Source: JAOUEA01 sp963810945 (GTDB lineage Bacteria; Actinomycetota; UBA4738; HRBIN12). Taken from it: 64,000 nt of DNA. Under the pieces are notes generated by a model. It saw nothing but the letters and a program-made list of their open reading frames with translations, was not told the origin of the DNA and made no database searches. How positions within the stretch are numbered: position 1 is the first letter of the stretch; the number at the start of each line of letters is the position of its first letter. The DNA lies in NCBI GenBank assembly GCA_963810945.1, contig CAWEPI010000004.1, positions 124,001-188,000 of the forward strand. Direction: 5' to 3'. This document shows positions 27,745-35,026 of the stretch, one piece after another. The translations under genes were made by a program, and so were the position numbers.

Positions 27745-28159
27745 GGCCGCCATCCACCTGGACCAGCTCCGCCAAGACCCCTTCCATCGCGCTCGGGTGG
27801 ATGAACGCGATCGTGGTTCCGCGCGACCCGGGGCGGCCGTGCTCGTCGATCAGGCGGAGGCCGGCGACGCGCAGGCGCTCGAGCGCGTCCTCGATGTCGT
27901 CGACGCGATAGGCGATGTGATGGAGCCCGGGCCCGTGCACCTCGAGGAAGCGTCCCACGGGCGTGTCGGGGCCGAGCGCGGCGACCAGCTGGATGAACGA
28001 GGTCCCCGTCGGGAAGAGCGCCTCCTCGACGCCCTGGTCCTGGACGCGCTCGCGGTGCACGGGCTCCACGCCGAAGGCCGTTCGATAGCGAGCGACGGCG
28101 GCGTCGAGATCCCGCACGGCGATCCCCACGTGGTCGATGTCGGTGAGGGCGAACGTCAT
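27728..28159 (-). CDS. mce: Methylmalonyl-CoA (ethylmalonyl-CoA) epimerase
   Basis: 143 residues, VOC fold. Metal ligands expected for this family are in place: His in IDHVGIAV, Gln in SFIQLVAAL, His in LHHIAYRVDD and Glu in GVLAELVQ. ATG 28159 overlaps the stop of the XRE regulator (ATGA). The enzyme interconverts the R and S forms of methylmalonyl-CoA and often also ethylmalonyl-CoA, which fits the convergent ccr gene. No mutase gene is in the window. Confidence 0.9.
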   Translation of the reverse strand: MTFALTDIDHVGIAVRDLDAAVARYRTAFGVEPVHRERVQDQGVEEALFPTGTSFIQLVAALGPDTPVGRFLEVHGPGLHHIAYRVDDIEDALERLRVAGLRLIDEHGRPGSRGTTIAFIHPSAMEGVLAELVQVDGGPTGGR

Positions 28160-28530
28160 GCGTCGGCTCGGCCGTCGGGCCCGAGGCGCGCGATCAGCTG
28201 CATGGCCCGGGGCACGTGGTACGCGTCCAGCGTGAGGGCCAGCGTGACCGCCGCCACGCCGTGGGCACGCAGATCCTCCTCGGGCTTCGCGCCCTTCCCG
28301 TGCGGGGCGTCCAGCACGTAGAACTCGACCAGTTGGAGGAATTGGGCGAGCGAGGGCACGAGGCCGCCACGTTCGTAGGCGTAGATCGTCTGGCGGGAGG
28401 CGGGGCATGAAGGGGCGTTCGCCGCGGCCTCGACAGAGCGGAATCCGGCGCCCCGACGCAGTTCGCGGAGGGAGCCGCCGATGACATCCTTGTCATGGGT
28501 GGTGACCGGAGGCAGCTTGGTGCGGGCCAT
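28156..28530 (-). CDS. XRE-type helix-turn-helix protein
   Basis: 124 residues from ATG 28530. The N-terminal half is a Cro/C1-type helix-turn-helix (LRELRRGAGFRSVEAAAN, then ASRQTIYAYERGGLVPSLAQF). The second half is a helical segment of unknown function (LRAHGVAAVTLALTLDAYHV). It is translationally coupled to mce and divergent from the FtsH-like gene. It probably regulates one or both; a perfect palindrome in the intergenic region (28623-28634) is a candidate operator. Confidence 0.8.
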   Translation of the reverse strand: MARTKLPPVTTHDKDVIGGSLRELRRGAGFRSVEAAANAPSCPASRQTIYAYERGGLVPSLAQFLQLVEFYVLDAPHGKGAKPEEDLRAHGVAAVTLALTLDAYHVPRAMQLIARLGPDGRADA

Positions 28531-28622
28531 CCGGGCACCATATCCGCTGGCTGAGGCCCTCTGCATCTCCGACCGCCGCCCGCGCCGAACCGTCCGGCGG
28601 CGCAGGCCGTTTGGGCCGAAGG

Positions 28623-28634
28623 ACCGATATCGGT
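28623..28634. promoter_or_regulatory. Perfect 12-bp palindrome, candidate operator
   Basis: ACCGATATCGGT is self-complementary over its whole length and lies in the 163-base gap between the divergent XRE gene and the FtsH-like gene, 60 bases before the latter's start. Its position fits a binding site for the dimeric helix-turn-helix protein, but no second copy was noticed, so this is inference. Confidence 0.35.
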
Positions 28635-28693
28635 GGCAAAGGTCTCGGTATAGCGTCTAACCGAACGCCCGCGCCGACGAGGAGCATCCGCCC

Positions 28694-30532
28694 GTGGACG
28701 AACATGACGCCGCGACCTCAACCCTGTTGGAGGGCTCACAGCTGACCCAGAAGGGTCGGGCCGACGTGTTCCGTCAGCGCGAGCGCACCAAGCGCAAGAA
28801 GATCCTCCGAGCGATCGTCCTGCTGCTGCTGGTGGACGCGTACCTCTTCCGGCGCATCATCACGGATCATCCCTTCCAGCTGCCGAAGCCCAGCGGCGAG
28901 TGGATCATCTTCCTCCCCGCGATCCTGTTGGTCTTCGCCGTGCTCCTGATGGTCGCGATGCCCCTGATGAACGGGAAGTCTCCCCACGTCACCGTGCAGC
29001 CCGAGCAGGTCGAGGTGGGGCTCACGGAGGTGAAGGGACTCGACAACCAGGTCGAGGAGCTCGTGCGCACGCTGGACGTCTTCCTCGGGTACGCCACCTT
29101 CCGCGACGAGCTGGGTGGCACGCCGCGACGCGGCATCCTCTTCGAAGGTCCGCCCGGCACGGGCAAGACCTATCTCGCCAAGGCCATGTCGAAGCAGGCG
29201 GGCGTCCCCTTCCTGTTCATCGCGGCCCCGGCGCTCCAATCGATGTGGTTCGGCATGACCGCCTATCGGATCCGGTCGTTCTTCAAGGCACTGCGCAAGG
29301 CCGCGCGCAAGGAGGGCGGCGCGATCGGGTTCATCGAGGAGATCGATGCGATCGGGATGTCGCGCGACGGCCTGTCGGCCATGACCCCCGCGGGCGAGAC
29401 CGCGACGCCGGCGCCGGGCTGGTTGGGCCGGACGATCGCGCCGATGGTCTCCTCCGGCAACGGCGGCATGGTGAACGAGCTCCTGATCCAGATGCAGTCG
29501 TTCGATCAGGCGCCGCTGCGTGACCGGATGCGGGCGAAGCTGGTGGGGTTCGTCAACGGGTACCTGCCCGCCGACCGGCAGCTCAAGGCGGGCAAGCATC
29601 GGTATCACAACATCCTGCTGATCGCGGCCACCAACCGCGGCGACTCGCTCGATCCCGCGCTGCTGCGGCCGGGCCGCTTCGACCGCCGTCTCTTCTTCGA
29701 CCTGCCCACCAAGTCCGAGCGCGAGGAACTGCTCGACTTCTTCCTTCAGCGCAAGAAGCACCACGAGCAGCTGGACGACCCGAAGCTCCGCGAGCGCCTC
29801 GCCCACGAGACGTTCGGCTACACCCCGGTGATGATCGAGCACCTGCTGGATGAGGGCCTGCTGATGGCGCTCCGCGACGGGCGGCGCGAGATGAACTACC
29901 AGGACCTGATGGAGGCCAAGTTCACGGAGGAGATCGGGAGCAAGCAACCCACGACGTACACCGACGCCGACCGCGAGTCCGTGGCCACGCACGAGGCGGG
30001 ACACGCCACCGTCGCCTACTTCCTGGGGAAGGACCGGCGCCTGGAGGTGCTCTCGATCATCAAGCGGCGCGGATCGCTCGGCCTCCTCGCGCACAGCGAG
30101 CAGGAGGAGCGATTCACCCGCACCAAGTCGGAGATCGAGGCGGGCATCGCGATCGCGCTGGGCGGGCTGGTGGCCGAGGAACTGTGCCTCGGCGAGTCGG
30201 GGACCGGCCCGGCGAACGATCTGGCGCACGCCACGACGCTCGCGGCGAACATGGTGGGGTCCTTCGGGATGGCGGGATCGCTCATCTCTTACGATGCCTT
30301 GTCCCAGGGCATGTTCGGTGGAGCGAACCTGGTCGGCAAGGTGCTCTCCGACGCCGAGGGCAAGCAGCGGGTCGAGGACATCCTCACCGCGCAGAAGGAG
30401 CGGGTCCGGGCTGTGCTCGCGGAGAACCGGGACGTCCATGCGGCCCTGCGCGATGCGCTGATCGCACGTGACGAGCTGGTGCGCGAGGACATCCTCGAGG
30501 TGATCGATCAAGCCCTCGCCGCGCGCAACTGA
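28694..30532 (+). CDS. Divergent FtsH-like membrane AAA+ metalloprotease
   Basis: 612 residues from GTG 28694 behind GAGGAG. Two transmembrane segments (about residues 37-55 and 71-92) are separated by only some 15 residues, much less than the usual FtsH periplasmic domain. The AAA domain has Walker A GPPGTGKT (152-159), a Walker B with Glu for Asp (GFIEEIDAIG), pore loop MWFGM, and LLRPGRFDRR. About 45 extra residues flank the conserved helix NELLIQMQSF before sensor 1 (LLIAATNRGD). The M41 peptidase domain has HEAGH (433-437) and the third zinc ligand in GPANDLAHA. Likely a membrane protein-quality protease of a distinct subfamily, with a normal FtsH expected elsewhere. Confidence 0.87.
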   Translation: MDEHDAATSTLLEGSQLTQKGRADVFRQRERTKRKKILRAIVLLLLVDAYLFRRIITDHPFQLPKPSGEWIIFLPAILLVFAVLLMVAMPLMNGKSPHVTVQPEQVEVGLTEVKGLDNQVEELVRTLDVFLGYATFRDELGGTPRRGILFEGPPGTGKTYLAKAMSKQAGVPFLFIAAPALQSMWFGMTAYRIRSFFKALRKAARKEGGAIGFIEEIDAIGMSRDGLSAMTPAGETATPAPGWLGRTIAPMVSSGNGGMVNELLIQMQSFDQAPLRDRMRAKLVGFVNGYLPADRQLKAGKHRYHNILLIAATNRGDSLDPALLRPGRFDRRLFFDLPTKSEREELLDFFLQRKKHHEQLDDPKLRERLAHETFGYTPVMIEHLLDEGLLMALRDGRREMNYQDLMEAKFTEEIGSKQPTTYTDADRESVATHEAGHATVAYFLGKDRRLEVLSIIKRRGSLGLLAHSEQEERFTRTKSEIEAGIAIALGGLVAEELCLGESGTGPANDLAHATTLAANMVGSFGMAGSLISYDALSQGMFGGANLVGKVLSDAEGKQRVEDILTAQKERVRAVLAENRDVHAALRDALIARDELVREDILEVIDQALAARN

Positions 30533-30565
30533 CGCCTCTGACGGGGCGGAAGCTAGACTCGTCCC

Positions 30566-31748
30566 ATGACCAGGTCCGTGATCATCGACGGTGCCCGCAC
30601 GCCCGTCGGGAAGTTCAACGGCTCCCTCGCCGGCTTCCCGGCCGTCCAGCTCGGAGGGATCGCGATCCGCGCCGCCCTCGAGCGGACGGGCGTCACCCCG
30701 GATCAGGTCGAGTACGTGATCATGGGCCACGTGATCCAGGCCGGACAAGGGCAGATCACCGCCCGGCAGGCGGCGATCGCCGCCGGCATGCCGAAGGAGA
30801 TCCCCGCCCTCACGGTCAACAAGGTCTGTCTCTCGGGCACCTCGGCGATCGCGATCGCCGATCAGATGATCCGCGCGGGCGAGCTCGACGTCGTGGTGGC
30901 CGGCGGTATGGAGTCCATGACGAACGCGCCGTTCATCTTGCCGAAGCGCGCGGGCAGGCGCGCGGCTCGGCCACACCGAGATGCTGGACTCCCTGATCCA
31001 CGACGGGCTGTGGTGCGCCTTCGACGACCGGCATATGGGGGAGGGGACCGACGCGATCAACGCGGAGCTCGGCATCTCGAGGGAGGAACAGGACGCCTGG
31101 GCTGCCCGGTCGCACGCCCGCGCGCACGCGGCGTGGGCCAACGGGCTCCTGGCATCCGAGGTGGTGCCCGTGGAGGTCCCGCAGCGCAAGGGGCCGCCGG
31201 TCCGGTTCGAGCGGGACGAAGGCATCAGGTCCGACACGACCGGAGACCGCCTCGCCGCGTTGCCTCCCGCGTTCTCCGCCGACGGGACGGTGACCGCGGG
31301 GAACGCCTCGCAGATCTCCGACGGCGGAGCCGCCGTCATCGTGATGAGCGAGGAGAAGGCGCAGGAACTCGGCGTGCAGCCCCTCGCCGAGATCGTGGCC
31401 TACGGCATGTCCGCGGACCGCTACCCTTGCCTGCACACCGTCCCCGCCCTCGCGATGCAGGAGGCGCTGAAGAAGGCGGGGCTCGAGGCGCGCGAACTCG
31501 CGCTGCTGGAGATCAACGAGGCGTTCGCGGCGGTGCCGCTCCACAGCGCCCGGATGCTCGGCATCGACGAGGCGGTGGTGAACGTCAACGGCGGCGCCGT
31601 GGCGCTGGGGCACCCGATCGGCGCCAGCGGCGCCCGGATCGTGCTCACCCTCGCGCACGAGATGCATCGGCGCGGGGTCGAGTTCGGCGGCGCCGCCATC
31701 TGCGGTGGCGGAGGCCAAGGCGACGCCCTGATCCTGCGGCGCCCGTAG
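30566..31748 (+). CDS. Acetyl-CoA acetyltransferase (thiolase; one apparent frameshift)
   Basis: About 393 residues, the standard thiolase II length. It starts MTRSVIIDGARTPVGKFNGS. The nucleophilic cysteine is in NKVCLSGTSA; later active-site blocks are LEINEAFAAVPLH, GGAVALGHPIGASGAR and ICGGGGQGDALIL. The frame breaks once near 30953-30967, between ILPKARAG-like sequence and LGHTEMLDSLIHDGLW; both sides are clearly the same enzyme. It condenses two acetyl-CoA to acetoacetyl-CoA or works in the degradative direction. It follows the FtsH-like gene by 33 bases on the same strand. Confidence 0.92.
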
Positions 31749-31762
31749 CGGCCGGGCACCGG

Positions 31763-31797
31763 AGGAGGGCGCCGCGGTCTCCCGCGACCACCCTCCT
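31763..31797. terminator. Bidirectional hairpin between convergent genes
   Basis: AGGAGGG (31763-31769) pairs with CCCTCCT (31791-31797), with an inner CGCGG/CCGCG helix separated by a small internal loop. It lies between the stops of the thiolase and the coiled-coil gene and could end transcription from both sides. Confidence 0.4.
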
Positions 31798-31804
31798 TGC
31801 GCCC

Positions 31805-34800
31805 TCAGTCTTCGGCGGTGATCTCCGAGAGGCGGTGCAGCTCCTGCACCAGCATCTGCTCCGGCGACTGACTCCACGGCTCATCCGCGCCCTCGTCGGC
31901 CCCCACCATGATGTGGAGCTGGTCGCTGGGTTCGTTCGCCACCGTCGCCGGCTGCGCTGCCTCCGACGGCTCCTGCGATGCGGCGTCACCCTCGTCCCGG
32001 CCGGCCTCGGCGGGCTGAGGCTTCGCCCCGTCCGGGAGGAAGACACGGAACGCCGAGCCACCGTTCTCGAGGCTCTCCACCTTGCCCCAGCCGCCCTGCG
32101 CCTCGGCGAAGCGCTGCACGACCGGGCCCAACGAGGCGTCCGAGGATGGTTCCGGATCCTCGACCGAGAGCAGCGCCCCGCCCTGGTGCGCGGCGAGACG
32201 CACCGTGATCCCCTTCTTCGGCGGTGTGCGGTCGGCGGAGGCGCGGAGCAGCCCGGTGAGGATCTGCTCGGTGCGCAGCGGGTCGACGGCCACGACGACC
32301 CGTTCGGCCACCACCCGCACGTCGTGGTCGGCGTCCACGCCGGATTCCTCGACGACCCGACTGACGAGGGCCTCGAGGTCCGTGCGGCGCACCGTGAGCT
32401 CGATCTCCCCATGCACGAGGGTGTCGGCCTCCGCCAGATCGGAGACGAGGTGGTCGAGCCTTCGTGCGTACGTCCCCAGCTGACGCATCAGCTGGGCCTG
32501 CTCCTTGCCGTCCTTCTTGTGCTTGAGGATCTGGGTGAGCCCCAGGATCTGGCTCACGGAGCGCCGGGCGTCGCTCGAGAGCTCCTTCATGAACGGTGTC
32601 GTCGCGCGCCGATCCTCGATCGGTTGGCCCGTCCCGCTCACGTCCTCGGCCGCGAGATCCGCATCGTCGCCCTCGCCCCGGATGTGGCGCATCGCCTGGG
32701 CCATCTGCGCCTGTCGGAGCTCGCTCTCGATCACGTCGATGCGATCCACACGCTCCTTCAGGTCCCGCTCCAAGCGGTGGACGCGATCCTCGGCGGCGAT
32801 CAGCTTCTCGGTCTGGCCGGCGAGACGCTCCTGCGTCACGCGCAGCAGCTCGTCGAGGTCGGCGCGACCCTCGAGGTCGGCGAGCTCGAGCGCGCGGCGG
32901 GCCTCCACCTCCTGGAGGCGGCGATTGAGGTCCGCGTTGCCCTGCGTCGCGTCGTCGAGATCGGCCGCGAGGCGGCTCGCGCGCGCGCCGGTCTCCGCCA
33001 GCTCGCGCTCCGCGCGCTGGACGCGATCGGCCAGCTCGCGCGCGCTCCCCGTCTCCGCGGTCAGCTTCTCGATCGTCGTCTCCAGTTCGACCTTGGACTC
33101 CGCCAGCTCGGTGGCCAGACGCGTCGCCTCCGCCTTGGCCGCCTCGACGGCCTCCTCGGCGTTCCCGTAGCGCGCGTCACGGTCGACGATCTCCTTCTGC
33201 AGGGCTTCGAGGTCCGCCTTGGCCGCAGCTTCGAGCGCAGCGGTGCGCTGGGTCAGGTCGGCTTCCTTCGCGGCGATCGCGGCCGCCTGTGCGGCCTCGA
33301 GCGATGCGACCTGGGCCTGGAACTCCTCACGGGTTCCCCGAACCTTCTCCTCGAACTCGGCCTCACGCTCGACGAGCTCCGCACGATGCGAGGCGGCGAG
33401 GCTCTCGATCTCCGCCTTCGACGCACGGAGCTCGTCTTCGAGCATGGCCGCGCGCTGCTCTTCGTTGCGGAGCGCGCGGAGTTCGATGCGCGCGTCCTCG
33501 AGCTCCGTCTGCGCCGCGCGCGCCTCCGACTGCGCCGACTCGAACGCCTCGCGGCTGTGGAGCGAGTCCACGTGCGCCGCGTCCAGGTCCTCCTGCAGCT
33601 CCTTGGCGCGCTCCGCTTGCGGACGCAGGGTCTCGAGCTCACGCTGGGCCATCGTCAGCTGGGTCTGCGACCCGTCGAGCTCGGCGCGCAGGCCGATCAC
33701 TTCGGTCTCCGCCTGCTGGATCCTCCGGAGCATGGCCGGATCCTCGGCGGGGGCCACGCCCGCCTCGAGCTGCTCCGCGAGCTCCGCGCGCTGCGCGCTG
33801 AGCTCGTCGCGCTCGGCGGCGAGGGCGTCGCGTTCGCGCTTGGCGGACGTGAGTTCCGCCTTCATCGCCTCGAGCTTGTCGTTCGCCCGTGCGACGAGCT
33901 CAGGGTCGGGAGCGAGCTTGGCCAGCTCCCGGTGCTCCTCCTCGAGGGTGCGGAGCTTCGACTCGAGCTCCCGGGCCTTCAGCTCGTAGTCCCGGGCGCG
34001 CTGCTCCGTGGCCGCCAACTCCTCCTGGGCCCGCGGATCGGGCCGCGAGGCGACCGCCTGCTCCTGCACGCGACGCTCCGCGGCGCGGAGATCGTCCAAC
34101 GTCTTGCGGTACTGATCCTGGAGCACCCCCAACCGCTCCTCGGCGGCGCGCGCGCGATCCTCGGCTTGGCGTCGCGCCTCGCTCTCCTCGCGGAGTCCCG
34201 GGGAGGGCACCGTGATGGGCCGCGTGGCCGCCGGGGCGGCGACCGGCGCCGGCTGAGAGGCCATCTGCCGCGCCACGGCGCCGGGGTGCGCGTTCGCCGC
34301 GGGGCGCGTCATGCGGAAGAGGAGGAACCCGACGATGGCGAGGACCATGGCGAGGAAGACCCCGTTCGTGTTCCACGGGCCCGAGGCCGAGGTGATCGGC
34401 GTCGCCGCCGTGGTCATCTCCACCGCGGTCGGCTCGCCCACGCCCGAGTGCAGCTGCAGCGGGATCATCACGGAGAACTCCCCGCCGTCGGTGGAGGTCT
34501 GCGCCTTCCCTCTGAGCGCCTCACGGATCCTGTCACGCTCGCCGTCGAGCGTGTTCCCGATCCGTCCGTTCGTCGAGTAGAGGATCTGGCCGTCCTGGGA
34601 CCACACCGTCACCGAATCGAAGCTGCTCGGGTCGGTGACGACCGAATTGATCTTCGTCGTGAGGTCGGTGGCCCGAGCCGCAGGCACGGGCGCCGCGAGA
34701 TCCTCGGGTCGGAAGACGAGGCCCAGGGAGTTGTCGGCGATCTCGGTCGCCTGGTCGACGGTGGTCTTGATCGCGGTGTTGCGGGCGCGTGCGCCCATGT

Positions 34801-34891
34801 ACACCGAGCCCGCGATCCCTACGACGAGCAGGATCGCGACCCCGATCAGGAGGTTCCTCGCGATCTCGTTGGCGTTCTTGGTGCCCGGCAT
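31805..34891 (-). CDS. Long coiled-coil membrane protein with degenerate histidine-kinase C-terminus
   Basis: 1028 residues from ATG 34891, which has GAGGGGG six bases upstream. Two transmembrane helices (about 13-33 and 176-195) enclose a 140-residue sensor-like ectodomain (FDSVTVWSQDGQILYSTNGR). Some 520 residues of heptad-rich Glu/Ala/Arg coiled coil follow (about 240-760). The C-terminus resembles HisKA plus HATPase: residues 767-789 align with an H-box region but read ELSSDARRSVSQILGLTQIL with no phosphoacceptor histidine, and the N-box region (EQILTGLLRASADRTPP) lacks its asparagine. The GSAFRVFLP end of a HATPase is retained. It may be a pseudokinase scaffold or signal relay. Neighbouring SbcC is 135 bases upstream on the same strand. 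Confidence 0.72.
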   Translation of the reverse strand: MPGTKNANEIARNLLIGVAILLVVGIAGSVYMGARARNTAIKTTVDQATEIADNSLGLVFRPEDLAAPVPAARATDLTTKINSVVTDPSSFDSVTVWSQDGQILYSTNGRIGNTLDGERDRIREALRGKAQTSTDGGEFSVMIPLQLHSGVGEPTAVEMTTAATPITSASGPWNTNGVFLAMVLAIVGFLLFRMTRPAANAHPGAVARQMASQPAPVAAPAATRPITVPSPGLREESEARRQAEDRARAAEERLGVLQDQYRKTLDDLRAAERRVQEQAVASRPDPRAQEELAATEQRARDYELKARELESKLRTLEEEHRELAKLAPDPELVARANDKLEAMKAELTSAKRERDALAAERDELSAQRAELAEQLEAGVAPAEDPAMLRRIQQAETEVIGLRAELDGSQTQLTMAQRELETLRPQAERAKELQEDLDAAHVDSLHSREAFESAQSEARAAQTELEDARIELRALRNEEQRAAMLEDELRASKAEIESLAASHRAELVEREAEFEEKVRGTREEFQAQVASLEAAQAAAIAAKEADLTQRTAALEAAAKADLEALQKEIVDRDARYGNAEEAVEAAKAEATRLATELAESKVELETTIEKLTAETGSARELADRVQRAERELAETGARASRLAADLDDATQGNADLNRRLQEVEARRALELADLEGRADLDELLRVTQERLAGQTEKLIAAEDRVHRLERDLKERVDRIDVIESELRQAQMAQAMRHIRGEGDDADLAAEDVSGTGQPIEDRRATTPFMKELSSDARRSVSQILGLTQILKHKKDGKEQAQLMRQLGTYARRLDHLVSDLAEADTLVHGEIELTVRRTDLEALVSRVVEESGVDADHDVRVVAERVVVAVDPLRTEQILTGLLRASADRTPPKKGITVRLAAHQGGALLSVEDPEPSSDASLGPVVQRFAEAQGGWGKVESLENGGSAFRVFLPDGAKPQPAEAGRDEGDAASQEPSEAAQPATVANEPSDQLHIMVGADEGADEPWSQSPEQMLVQELHRLSEITAED

Positions 34892-35026
34892 CAGATGCCC
34901 CCTCAACACGAAACGAACTGGTCTCCGCGGGTGGGTTATCGGCAGGCCCCGCGCCCGGATTCACCCCGTCGCGGGGGATATCTGCCTAGGACCTTCGCAG
35001 GCCCCCGATCGGCCGACGCCCGCCGA

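Noticed and set aside
34910..35026. Imperfect GC hairpins in the gap between sbcC and the coiled-coil gene as a terminator
   Set aside because: Candidate stems are short (7 bp) or bulged and one overlaps the sbcC stop codon; not distinguishable from chance in this composition.
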